Shown: in pieces, positions 28,501 to 42,257 of the stretch | Layout: every line of letters starts with the position of its first letter | Position numbering within the stretch: position 1 is the stretch's first letter | Source of the DNA: Branchiostoma floridae | Taxonomy: Eukaryota > Chordata > Leptocardii > Amphioxiformes > Branchiostomatidae | Length of the DNA stretch: 64,000 bases | Direction: 5' to 3' | Assembly: GCF_000003815.2 (NCBI RefSeq) | Contig: NC_049980.1 | Location: forward strand, 7,864,175 to 7,928,174 | Notes under the pieces: generated by a model | The model's input: the letters and a program-made list of their open reading frames with translations, nothing else | The model's database searches: none | What the model was told of the DNA's origin: nothing | Position numbers and translations under genes: made by a program

Positions 28501-31500
28501 TGACCCCAGAAAGATATGTGCGAATTGGAAGGACTTCCATGATGAGGAGAGTGGGCTGAGTAAGAAAAACAATTGATTTTCACAACGATACAGTTAATAT
28601 GACTACCAAACCAGGTGACTTATCCTAAGGTTTAGTTGGGAACAATTCTAATTAAGATAATAAGTTTTTCTTTAATATTCATAATTTATGCTAATTCAAT
28701 GACGCCATCGGTTGAAATCCGGTTAAGATGGTGGACTGTAGCATTCATTCAAATTATATATGTTAATACTTATAAAGATTCTTAAATTTTGTGCGGTATC
28801 GGCTTGTGAAAGGAAGTTTTCCAACAATACCTTTCCTTTATTTAAAGGTCACTACCTATGGGGAGTGGGTTCATCACGTGGTATGGACGACGTGGTTTTG
28901 CTAACTGAGTACCCCCACTCGGCATCAGAGGCATGCTCTGATGTGCAACTTATTCACAACACAACGTACTTCTCCGTGCTTGTGGCAGTCAACAATGGGC
29001 ACAAACATTTGAACGTGACAGCGTGGTCAGATGGAGGTACCCTTTATTAAACACAATACCTTATCTATGTTGTTCGGAATAATGAGATGATGAAATGTAT
29101 TTCAAAATAATTTCTTGCATTTCATGAAAATGGTTGTAATAAGTACTATAATAATGATGAAATTGTGCATAAGAATTTTATCCAGAGTTTTTAATCCCCC
29201 GGCCCCCAAAATGTAATAATATTACATCAACAATATCATGTGGCATCTGATATGACATCGCAAAAAACACTTTCTTCTGAAGTTCTGTTTGACGCAACAC
29301 CACCCTTGGAGGGGACCTTACGTGACGGTTTGGAGCCAGACTCAGACTTGGAGTTCTCGTCCGAACCTTCCACCGTGTCCGCCAACTGGGACGGCTACAG
29401 CGACCCAGAATCAGACATTTCCGACTACGCAGTTACTGTGCAAAGAACATCTCTTAAAGGTACTAATAGTAGTAGCTTTGTGCTCCTTTCATGCAACGTA
29501 TATGTCACCGAGTTACGCGGTATGCTATTTCGTCACATAAAACGTGTTTTTTGCTTTTGAATGCACTACCAAAAATGACTTTTGCTTGTTTCTCTTACCC
29601 CATGGACAATTCTTATATGAAGAAAAATACTCTTGCAAGAAGAAAATTTAGAATAAAGTTCTAAGCAAAACAAGAATCTACCAAAAATTCTCACGCAAAG
29701 AACAATTTTTTTATTCTACTTGGGTGAAGAAAATTTTTCTCACAACTAAGAATTTTCCGAAACTTTAAGTAAGCAAATCTTCTTGTTTTTTGTTATGATG
29801 CAAGAAAAAATTCTAGAAATGATTGCTTTTTTCTATAACTCTTAAGAAATACAAGAATTTTCGCTCTTGATGTAAGAAAAGTATTCTTGGTGTAAGAATA
29901 TTAGATCTCAAAAATGTCTCAAAAGTTCAAGCAAAAATTTGCTTGCCCCATGGACAAGTACGTTTTTCTAAGATTTCTTGGGGACAGAATAATTTTCTTC
30001 CCGGAAGATAAATTTTCTGTGAGGAAGAAAAACAAGATACACAAAAGAAATGATTTTTGGTAGTGTGCATATTAAGCTCCCACTTACTCAAAATGCTCAT
30101 CTGGTCATATCAATGTATTCTCTTCGAGATATAATGTCTATACGCGTTTCGTAACAAATTTTACATAGACCGATGGACTGATTTCTATTTCTATCTTCAG
30201 GGAACTTTTCGCATCCTCCAGAGATTATTCATCAGAAAACATCGGTTGGGCCTGTTGCCACTCATATCAACTGGCACAAGTTCCACCTACATCATGGAGA
30301 TCGCGTGTCTGTTCAGCTTGAGGCAACCAATCAGGCGATGGCTTCTACCTTGACGTCATCAAATGGCTTCGTAATGGACCTGACCAAACCTGTGATGGTT
30401 CACCTGGGAGATGGGACGGAGCCGGGAAAGGACAGAGAATTCTCGGTGGCCTTTGAGTTTTTCCAGATCAAAGCATATAGCCTTAACATTAACCTTAACA
30501 TTAACGGAACCTTAACATTATCAGCCACGAAGCTTTATTTCTGATACCGTTATGGCTGAATTGATATAGATGAGATGGGGTTTATAATTAAACTGCCTGT
30601 AGTGTGTTGATATTTCATTCAAACGAATACAGTAACGACCAGCGCGCAACACATTTCCCATATATAAACAAAAAAGCATAACTAATATCATTGTTTACAT
30701 GTATATNNNNNNNNNNNNNNNNNNNNNNNNNNNNNNNNNNNNNNNNNNNNNNNNNNNNNNNNNNNNNNNNNNNNNNNNNNNNNNNNNNNNNNNNNNNNNN
30801 NNNNNNCTGCCAACTGGGTATTCGAGGACAACGAGTCCGGCATTGACTACTACAAAATAACTGTGCTGAGAACAATTGCCGGGGCACAGAGACAGATATA
30901 CCCCCGAGGTTGGTAGATCTCTTATTTTTCATTTGTAAACCATGTGTTGCCACGTTTGAAAGGAATTCCAAAAAGTACACATGAATTCGTATGTTTCCTG
31001 CTAAGTCTAAGCATTGGCTTTATGCATAGACAATGATTGCATGTTTAGATATTTCTAGCCCATACATTTCTTTTGGTATCCAGCTGGGTATAGATGTTAA
31101 CTGGGTCTGTTGCACCAAGCTCTTAAGAATTTATACATTGGCAATTGTTGTAGATCTTACAATATCATATTAACACACCTTTTCTTTACCTTGAGTATAC
31201 ATTTGCAACGTGGGTACTGGATTTGTTGCAATAGCCGAGAAGCTTAATGGTGAAAATATCACCGTTGACTGATTTGCTGGGAAGTCCACAGAGCTGTAAT
31301 GTTTGTTTTCTTAACCACGTCTTACAACTGCAGAGGAACCAGCCTTATACTGGACGGGAGGCAGAACACATGGATGTCACCGTCCGTACTTACTTTGGTC
31401 AACGGCGGGCATTACCTTGTACGTGTGTCGGCGGTCAACGGTGCAGGGGCATCAACAGTGCACGAAACCGACGGTGTGATAGTAGACACCAGTCCACCTG

Positions 31501-34500
31501 ATGTGTGTACATTCATTCATAATTAATAGTGGTATTTGAACAAAGATTTTTTATGTACATATTACATAACCTTATTTTCTTACACAAACGTTTCCACAGA
31601 CACAGTCTTCTCTATCGTCTTCCACAGCGTAATGGTAGTAGTAATGGTTTATTTATAAATCCATATCTCTACAGTCGCAGCCCGACGGCTGAATTAGTAG
31701 TTGTCCACTGTGCTCTGGTATATGATATTACAATGTGAAATAACACTGTGCTAACGGGGAACTTCTAATTAGTACAAAGTAGCTGGGTCTATCATTATAT
31801 AATTGTTATGAGAACAATGCGTTCTCAAATGTTACAAATACCACTGCTACTCCTTGCCGCTTTGTGACAAAAAGGCAAGGATGCGGCCCAAACATGACTG
31901 AGTCTCTTCTTCTCTCGTCTCAATTTATGAATGGTGTATACTTTCTGACCTAGATGGCTTCCGTAATGAACCGTGTACATTTGATGTCCTCTGTATTACT
32001 TCGCAATATATGATGCAGTTGTTTGTTGCAGCGTGGTACGTCACTGCTGACATGTTTTCTTCTCTCCGCTTCCTTGTTCTAAGCTCTGGTGTAGCTTCTC
32101 TTTTCAACGTTTACAGCGTCCTTCCTGTTTTTTTTTCAATCTAGTACTAAATGTCCTTTCTGTCTCTTTAATATAATGTATCCTTTTTACAACTCCAACA
32201 CTGGATTTTGTACACGCAGTTTGTTTTCACAGCATCCTCTAAGTTATCTTTGAGGTGGATCAAAATCGCTTGTAGTAAACGATTAAAGGTTATTCATCGA
32301 ATGTGTTGATAATCATCTAGTATTGCGCTATCCTAAATTTTCTTGGCATATATTATAATAATAATGATATATATAATAATTTTCACAGATGATTAGTCTG
32401 AAGATTGGGGTGACATCAGGAGAACCAGAGGAGCTGGAGGACGGCTATGTTCTCCACACAGACCTACAGGGCATCCAGGCGTCCTGGATGGCTACTGACT
32501 TTGAGAGCGGCGTGGTGTCCTATTGGGCAGCTGTGGGAACAACCCCAGGTAAGATTCTATATAAGCAATATACAAACGCAAAATACTTCATAATGTGTTA
32601 TCGTCTTTAACTATTGTGTCAATAGTGTTGATGCCATCGTACCATTATGTATATACATTGTGTCTTGTATTGGTTATCGATGTCTACGTTTTTCTGTATA
32701 ATATGCTCATAAACATGTTATTTGCAGGTGGCAGTGATGTCAGTGATTACCAACACATTGGGCATGAAACGGACGGATACGTCGGAAATCTCAATCTTCA
32801 ACTCACTAACAAAACAACCTACTCACCTGTCTACTATCTAACGGTGAAGGCTGAGAATGCGGCGGGTAGCTTTTCAACGAACATCACTTCAAGGTAAAAA
32901 AAATCAAATCTTTTAGTTCCTAGGTTACTTCTGTTAATCTTAGGTATCGTTCATAATAAAGTATTCCACACATGATGACACCATCAGTCGTCGGTGCTGT
33001 AACTGTTTAAGTCAAGGGTTAACAGACATTTTTGTTCACAATACAGTACTGTAACCCAAAACGCTTGAGTGGCTCCATGAGCCTTGTTTTGCGGTAAATC
33101 CTAAGTAAATAAAAATTAGATTAAGAATGTTCCAAGGGTTAGACTTGAATGTATTTTGACCATTACGACATAAAGACATGCATACAAACTTTTACCATTG
33201 ATCCAACGGCTCCAAGTTGTAGTCAACTTGACACCATGTACGTTCTCAAATTCAGCCCTATAAAGGTAGTCCGCGCTGATCAAGCCGGAACAGTAACTGA
33301 CGGCTGGGAGACGTGGACTACAGTAGAACAGGCCATGACTGTGGATGTCGACTATCAGAGGGATGTGTCAACTGTCACAGTCCAGGTAAGAACTTGTACA
33401 TATGTATACAATACAAATACAATATGTATATATGTACATATATGTATATATATATATAGAAATAGAAAAATGATAGGAAGATACCGACGTCTAGTCACAC
33501 CACTACAAGAAGACTATAAGAGTCAGTCAACCTGTTTTCTTTTAAATATAAAAATTGTTCAGGTTTTAATTTTGGTAAATTAAACATGCCGAAAGCTCAT
33601 GGGATGCTTTGCTAACCGCCAATTCTATAAAGGATGCAACTATTGATAATAGACATAGTCGTTTTGTTGCTCACTTACACAGTTTGGCGGGTTTGAGAGT
33701 GAGCAGCACGGCATCACCCATTACGAGTGGTCGGTGGGGACGGAGCCGAGACTGGACGATGTGCAGCCGTACACAGCAGCGGGGATTGCACTGTCGGACC
33801 ATACCGATAATCCTGGAGGAGGTGTGTTTCATGCATGCTAGAGTGTACTGTCTACGTTTTTTTGAGTTCTTGAGGAGATCTCGAAATTTTTCAATTTTGG
33901 GGCCCCTAGCAACTTTTTAGCTACTGCAGCGGATATTCCGTGTTTTAGACATGCTATGGTCATGACAATGTGACAGATAGCTCTTCGGGTGAAGATTAAG
34001 TCGACTAGGTTTGAAACCCTTTCTGACTATTTTTGGAAATGCAGGAGCAGATTTTCTTTCAGACTTTACAAGAGAATAGCTCAAGAAGGTGTTGAAGGAT
34101 CGATGATTTTTGGTGTATAGATAACTTATTAATTTAATAAGCAATCATTCAGACAATCCCAAGCTACTTATACAAATAAGGATCTAATAGGCTTCGTTTA
34201 TGAATAAAGTTTATAAATGTGATAAATTCTATGATATGACTGTCAAACATGTGGCACATTTGTCTGATGCAAATGAATATATCATTTGTACACTACGAAA
34301 AAATTATTTGTTTTACAAATTTCCTTAAAAACTAAACATTTTCAAGAATAAATAAGAGATCAAAATGGAAGATTCTTTCCATGGAATTTCTTACAACAAG
34401 GAATAATTTCTTATAATAATCTAATAAATTAATTCTCGGAGAGATTTGTACTCCAAAGAATTTTAGAAATTCAAGATTGTTTTTGACGGCCAGCAGTTTC

Positions 34501-37500
34501 ACAAACAATATATATAAAAATGATATAGATACGGGGATGGGGCACGCTTGTAGAACTCTGGAGTTAAGATATATCCATTATTTATTTATTACTCGTAATG
34601 TTTCTGTAGAGTACCGAAACCCAGCTTACAAAACATTCACCAAAGCCAAAACAATTGCAAAGCCCTAAGCGTAAAGTTCCATTAAAGCTTATTAAACGCT
34701 TTCTCACAATCGGGTATAAAAATCATCCCGGGTAGGTTTATTTTTTCATATAGTTTATTTCAGTAATTTGACAGATATTTTCACCCATAAATCTATTTTT
34801 GAAGAAGCCACTTTGATCTGTATCTATTAAATTCGCAATAATCTTTCTCATCCAAGTGCAGTAACTTTAGACAGAATGCGTACATCGCAGCATAACAGCG
34901 ACAAGGTCACCAGTTAAGAGATATTTATACTGTCCATCTGCATCTTGTTTAAGTAACTAATAGAGTAATCGATCTTTATTCATGGGAACTTGATAGATTT
35001 CCCTTTTCATATGCATAGTTAAAAGACTGTTACATGGGATTCTTTAATGTTGCAAAAAAAAGACTGGGACTGGAACTGGAATCTCATCAATGTCCGGGGA
35101 TTTACGATCTTAAAAGCTATCAATAGCTTCCCACAAATCATTTTCAGTGATAAGGCCTTCACAGGAGTTTCTCTGTTTAGTATTTAATTGTACATGATTA
35201 TCGTTTGGAAAGAAAGGATCTCATCTAATGGCATTGGGGATTGATAAATGAATAAAGTAAATGATAAAACAAATCTTCTATAATACGTGAAGGGTCCTGT
35301 CTGTCTTCACCATCAGTTGTTTTCAAGTTAATAACGTAACATTTTTCTTTAAAAAATTTCGTCGAACAAGGCCAAGGAAGTGTTTAGTTCAGCTATCAGC
35401 AAATTCTATCCAAGCAGCTCTTTGTTTGTAGAACATCTTTCATATTTCTGTTCATATAATATTTCTTATCCTCTCTGCAGAGAGCTAGGTTCGCCAAGTA
35501 TAGTTTGCGTCGGTACATCTGTCTCGTCTGCTACTTTCTCAGTCAACGTCTCGATATGTTTTTATATTTCAGCCATACCATAAGTATGGTGAAATACATT
35601 GTATTCGTAATGTTTCTTCTCCTGTCAAATATTCAAAACACGTTATCTCCGTCGTTCGTAGACCAAATGACCTGAAATTTGGCACAATGGTAGAGTGGGC
35701 TAATACCCCAGACGTTTTTTTTTTCATTTTTTTTTCATATCTGCCTTTAAGATGATTATATTGAGGTTTTTGGCAATTTTTTATATTTTGGCTCCCTGTA
35801 CCCGGGTATTACAGCCGAATGACCTGAAATTTGATACAGAGATGCTTTGATCATATGCCCACATAGACTCTATAACAGTTTTGGCATATGGTACAACAAA
35901 ATGCTTAATTTTGTCATTTTTGGCCATTTATTCTACAAAAAAAAAGGATATTTTAGGCTCCTGTACCCTCGTTTTACAACCAAATGACCTAAAATTTCGT
36001 ATAGGAGTGCCTTCCACATATGCGCACAAGTATCTAATTACAATTTTGGCATACAGTACAACAAAATGCTTAATTTTGCGATTTTTTTGGCCTTTTTTGA
36101 CAAAAATAGTACATTTTTGGCTCCTGTACCCTCGTTTCACAACCAAATGACCTGATGCTCTAGGTGTTCTAGGTGTTAATTCAAATGACCCATGTATAAT
36201 TTCTGGCATAAACCACTTCAAAATGATATATTTTAGGATTTTTTTGGTCATTTTCCAATGGCCAGAGAGGTCAATGACCACAAGGTCGTTGACCCCCGGC
36301 AGACTGCATGTGCATATGTCCATACAACTTAATTAAAAAGTTATTTGGTAACCATTCGTGTAGGCTGATTCAATATTCTGAGTAGGTTACGGCAGCCAAT
36401 CAGCGAGCCTGCTGTTATCTGGATGAGTCCATTCCTGCACGGAGGGGTTAGTTTTTTTTTAAATTCATCTTTGGACTAGTGATTATGTAAAGTCTTTCAG
36501 TGGGAGTATTTTTGGACTGGTCTATTTTGCAATTTTACATGGGATGTGCTGGAATAGTCCATAATTGCACATAATCCATTTTTAGCAGAAGTGTTTTTTA
36601 GACTGGTCTATTTTATACACGGGGGACCTTTTTTGCTAAGTTCAATTTTGGACTAGGTTTCTTATTCAAAGGCCATGTTTTCAGTGGGAGTATTTCTGGA
36701 CAGGTCTATTGTGCAAATTCCAATGGGGTGCACTGAAAGACTCCATTCTTGTACGGGGTAATTCTTTAAGAGTCCTTTTGGGGCAAAACTGTGCTTAGTA
36801 AAAGTGATATTTGAGCAGAAGTGTTCCCTTTTCACACATATGGATGATTTTGGAACTGTCTATTGTTGCATGGGGAGGGAAATGGCTGAAATATGCTGTA
36901 GCAAATGTCTGCCTTTCTAGTTTTTAAATATCGTTTTCTTTCGACACGAAGTTTTGTCTCTTACTCCAGGCAAATGTCATGTAGAAAAGTAGCATGACTA
37001 CTATTTTTAGGAGTGCATGTTGCTTTTAGTCGTCCACAGTAAAGGCATCAAGGTCGTGTTGTAAATTTGATTGCTGTTTGATCAGGAAATCACTCAGCCA
37101 CAGAAGAGGAGAAAATAAACAATACATTTTTACTCCCATACCACTGTATGGTGGAGTGGAAAGTTGTAAGAACCTGCTTATTTATGTTTGCAGGCATCAG
37201 TAGCCATGGGAAGGCTCAGTCCCTCATACCCCTAAGCCCCGGTGTACAGTACTACGCCACGGTCCGAGCTATCACCGGTGCAGGGAACGTGCTGGACTTC
37301 GCTACAGACGGGTTCACAGTCGACATCACTCCGCCTGTCATACAGATAGACAGCGTTGGTGTACAGATTGGTAATACTTCCATTGGACAGGATTGGGTAC
37401 GTCCTCAGTATCAGAAGTCAGCTGATTCTCTCAGTGCACGTTGGTGAGTAAAAATATTCGCATCTTTGCCCGACGCATATAGCTCAGTCTTATAATTTTG

Positions 37501-40500
37501 TAACCTACCATTCTATGCATTTTTATTGAAAATAATCGTTTGCTTCTTTCATTTTGAAGACGATTCATCATCATCATATTATTTGATCTCCATAAAGGTA
37601 GCTACAAACCATCGTTTTTTTCCCATTCGGTAGGCAAGTCATTGAAAAAAAGGATACCGTAGCCTACTCGGCGTTCTGCTTCGGAAGTTACCCCGGTGCC
37701 TGTAACATCTACCCATTCACAAATACCACTGTCACGTCAGTGCCTAACTCCCTGGTGAAACCGTTAACAGAGGGACTGCCAAACATATTTAGTATTTCAG
37801 TGATGAACAGGGTAAGTCAAGGGAGTAGTTCACTTTCGCGGTTGCGGCTTTCCTGCGTTCTATGTCGAATTGTTGAATTTGTGCTAATTTACTTATAATA
37901 GGAATATTATGCAACACTTACGAAATGATATCTAGAAAGACAACAAAACACACAAAGCGCAAAAAAATTGTTTTTTTTTTACCAAATGACATTTGTTGAG
38001 CGCAACAGCAATGTCATCAACGTACGACGTCTTCAATGAGATACTTAAGTCACTTCATACAACAACTACTTAATATGACAGGTGGGAAAGGTTGCACTGA
38101 TTGAAATAATCTAAAGACAGAATTTATATTTTCTTTTACAGTTAATGGCCAAAGATCGACGAAGTTAGCGCAATGAAAACAAAGATGATGATGATAATGA
38201 CCAGTGGCTCAGTCGAATTGGTTGTAACGCATTGTATAGAATGCAATGTTCTGGTCCAAGAAGTATAAATCACTGGTAAAGAATAAGAACTAGAAAGGCC
38301 GACATTTGCTTGAGAGCAAATACAGCATATTTCAGCCATCTCCCTCCTCATGTAACAATAGACTGTTCCAAAATCACTCATGTGCAAAAATGGAACACTT
38401 CTGCTTAAAATGTCTTCTAACTACTAATCACACTTATGAGCAAAAATGAATCTTACAAAAACCCCTTCAAGAATGGACTCAAAAAAATAGACGACTCCAA
38501 AAACACTTCCGCTAAGAAATGGAATTTGGAATCATCAGCCGTCCAAAACCATATTTGAAAAAAAATCCCCCCTCTGTGCAAGAATTGACTCTTCCTGCCT
38601 TATACCTTATGTAAAGTGGAGCGATCCAAAAATATATCAACTAAAATAGTCAGCAAAGTCCACAAAATGAATTTAAAAAAATACCCCCTCCGTCGAAGAA
38701 TGGAATCTCCCAGCTCACCCTGTTTGAAATTGCACAATAGACAAGTCCAGAAATACTCACAGTACATGGCCTTTTGTATAAGAAGCAACCCAGTCCAAAA
38801 CTGAATTTAAAAAAAGTCCCCCGTGCATGAATGGGCTCTTCCAGATAACACAAGGCTTGCTGATTGGCTGCCGAATCCTCCTCATGTACAGTCTTCAGGT
38901 GGGGGTAAACTTCCATTTAACAAATGGAATTCGGAATCATCACCCATGTCCAAAACTGATTTTTTTTAAATCCCCCCTATGTGCAACAATGGACTGTCCC
39001 AGTAGTAGTCTTATGTCAAGTGGATCAGTGCGAAAACACTTCCACTAAAAAAACATTGGCATTATCACAAAGTCTAAAAGTAAATTTTAAAATACACCCC
39101 CTGTCCAACAATGGACTCTTCCAGCAAAATAAGCTCTCTCATTGGCTGGCCATTAATTGGATTTACCTTGTCCACCAACCACCTGGATGTCTATGGACTA
39201 GGTAGATAGGTAGATAATTGGATCTACCTGGCACACCTGTGGCCCTGACACACCAGAATGACCTAGAGGTCGTTGACCTCGGCACTCCAACCTTACCTAT
39301 CCTAAACTCTCCCACAAAAACCCCCTTAAGGAGCCATTTTGAAGTGATTTATACCACATATTATACATGGATCCTTTGAATAAGTATCTAGGGCACCTCT
39401 GTGCCAAATTTCAGGTCATTTGGATGTAATACCATGGTACAGGGGGCCAAAATATACAGTTTTGGTCCAAAAGTTGCAATAAAACCTCAATAAAATCATT
39501 TAAGGAGCAGATATGAAAAAAATGAAAAAAACACATTTGGGTATTTGCCCACTCTACCCTTGTGCCAAATTTCAAGTCATTTGGTCCAGAAACGGCGGAG
39601 ATGAATCGCTTTGAAAATTTGACAGGAGAAAGAAAGAAAGAAAGAAACATTACGAATACAATATATTTCACCATACCTATGGTATGGCTGAAATATAAAA
39701 ATTGCATGTACGTATTAAATTGCATTGATACCAATTTGTTTGGTTTTGTTGTTGAAAGGTTGGTCTTTGGGGACAGGCTATCTCGGGTAGCTTGACTGTT
39801 GACGAGACCCCTCCTGTTGCCGGTGAGGTTTTCTGTCCCCAGTTTGTACAAGACGCCAGTGAGCTGTCCTGTCACTGGCACGGGTTCTATGACACGGAGA
39901 GCACCATCCAGTACTACATGTTTGGTGTTGGGGAAGCTGAGGGAGATGACTCCGTCTTTAACTTCACTCATATTCCACATTACCAAACGCAATACAGACC
40001 CACAGGTATGTATCTTTTTTGTATAAATGATTATATTCCCTTCAATCTTTCACAACACTTGCTACTACTTCCTTATAAGTATGTACACTCTAAAATGTAA
40101 CGGCAGCTTAGTAGTACGTTCCATACATTGATTAATATATATTTACAGGGCTGACCATGGCACATGGGGCGCTTTACTATGTCACTGTTATCGCGTTCAA
40201 TGCTGTTTAGGACTTTCAGGCTGCATATTCTGCACCAATCGTGATCGACTTCACTCCTCCTGTTGCCGGCCGGGTTGTGGAACTGAGTCGGTATGAGGAA
40301 GTGAACAGGACAACCAACAATATTACAAGGATGGTTACCTGCACATCGGAACAAGGTTTACTGTGCATATTTTTTTTAAACAGAGCTAAATTTAGGAAAA
40401 AAGGAAAGACTGAAATCCACCCCATTAAAACGGGACTTTTTGGTCAATCTTTGAAGGGGGGGGGTCTTTTCAGGCCCACATTTGTAACTTCTAAACGACC

Positions 40501-42126
40501 TATCATACGGCCACAAAATTTTCACAGAATGACACAAACGGTAAACAAATTAATCTCCACACACACACACAAACAAATATACGAGCAGTCCTGTACCTCA
40601 GACTTGAAGTGATTTACTGTGTTGTTGTTTCATCATTTCCAGAGTGCAATGCTCTGGACGTGAAGTGTCAGAAGTCCCTTTCTCAAGTCGCAGTGGCCTG
40701 GGAAACATTTCGTGACCCTGAAAGTGAAATCGCAAGGTAACAGAACGTTAATCATTCCATGCGTTGCGTTTTGTAACAAGTAGTTTTGAATTATTTGCAA
40801 TGCTATAAGCATTGTTTCATAAAAATGATATATCTGTTGCAGGGATAGTCATTGATCTCTTTTGCCCCTTTCTTCATCTGTTCCAAAGGTATGAGGTAGC
40901 GCTTGGAACAAGTCCAGGAGGTGGACAGCTTCGGGACTTTACAGTTGTCAACACAGTGCAGAACTATTTCGTTATATCGGGGCTGGACCTGACAACTGTC
41001 ACTGAGGTATTTGCCACCGTGAGAGGAACAAACGCCGCAGGTAAGGTGCTGAATCTGAACTACTGGACTGTTCTCGACGATTGTTAGTGTCTGCCCTAAT
41101 TAGACATCAGATTATAAGTCGTTGCTTAATTGTATTTGGCTTACAACTTTTTAGGACTGTCAACCGTGTCCACTTCAAATGGTGTTTACATCAGCCGCTT
41201 GAGTGCCGGGTTGCCACCTCTGAGAGAGATTAGGGTCTGGGATGGAGAAGATTTTACCAAGGATTTGTAAGTAGATATCATACACTCATTGAAAGTTATC
41301 TCTCTAATTTTTTCGCCGACGAATTCCTTTCCTATGTACGCATTTTGTTCAGTTATGTTTTGTTTGCATTGACCTTTAAACGTAAGTCAGATCTACATAC
41401 ATTGGCATTCCCAAATCAGGGACTACCAAGACCACAATGAGGAGCTCTCTGCCCACTGGGACTTCAGCGGGGACCCGTGCCCCATCTCTAAGTACGAGTG
41501 GAGTATTATAAAGGTTGATGGTACCGTCATACAGCCTTTCGTTGACGTTCCTCCAGGTAATTTTTCAATTTATAACTGATACCTTACAGATCGCCCCCCC
41601 TTAGTGAAATGAAGGATATTGTCCAGTAGCAGATATTGCAGAGTAGTAGTATTGTATAGTCCTGCCATCGTTCTCTGCTCATGTAGGATTCTTCATGTGA
41701 CAGCACATTACAAACGTTTGTGATTCCTCGTAGAGACGAAAAATTAAGACAGCACATAGATACTCAGCTTGAAGATTACCCCATTACAAGCTTTGTCAAT
41801 GAGAATTAAATAAAAATGATTTTGTATAATAACTGAGTAAAAGTAATTATCATGTGCGGAAATTCACGTCCTCCGTATTAGTTTGTTTCCTATCGAAAGT
41901 TATAGAGAAGGTGTCACTTTCAAAACAAGGATATGATATGTTTTATACGAAGGCCAAACATATGGCAACAACGACGAACTGGAGATGAAGGACGGTGAAA
42001 CTTTTTTCATCGCTGTCAAGGCTACAAACATGATGGACTTCACATACACAGTCAGGTCGGACGGCATTACAGTCATGTTGGAACCACTGATTCCAGGGGA
42101 GGTGAGTGTGTGTATGTCTGTGTGTG

Positions 42127-42189
<63 letters not shown>

Positions 42190-42212
42190 ATGTGTGTGTG
42201 TGTGTGTGCGTT

Positions 42213-42257
<45 letters not shown>

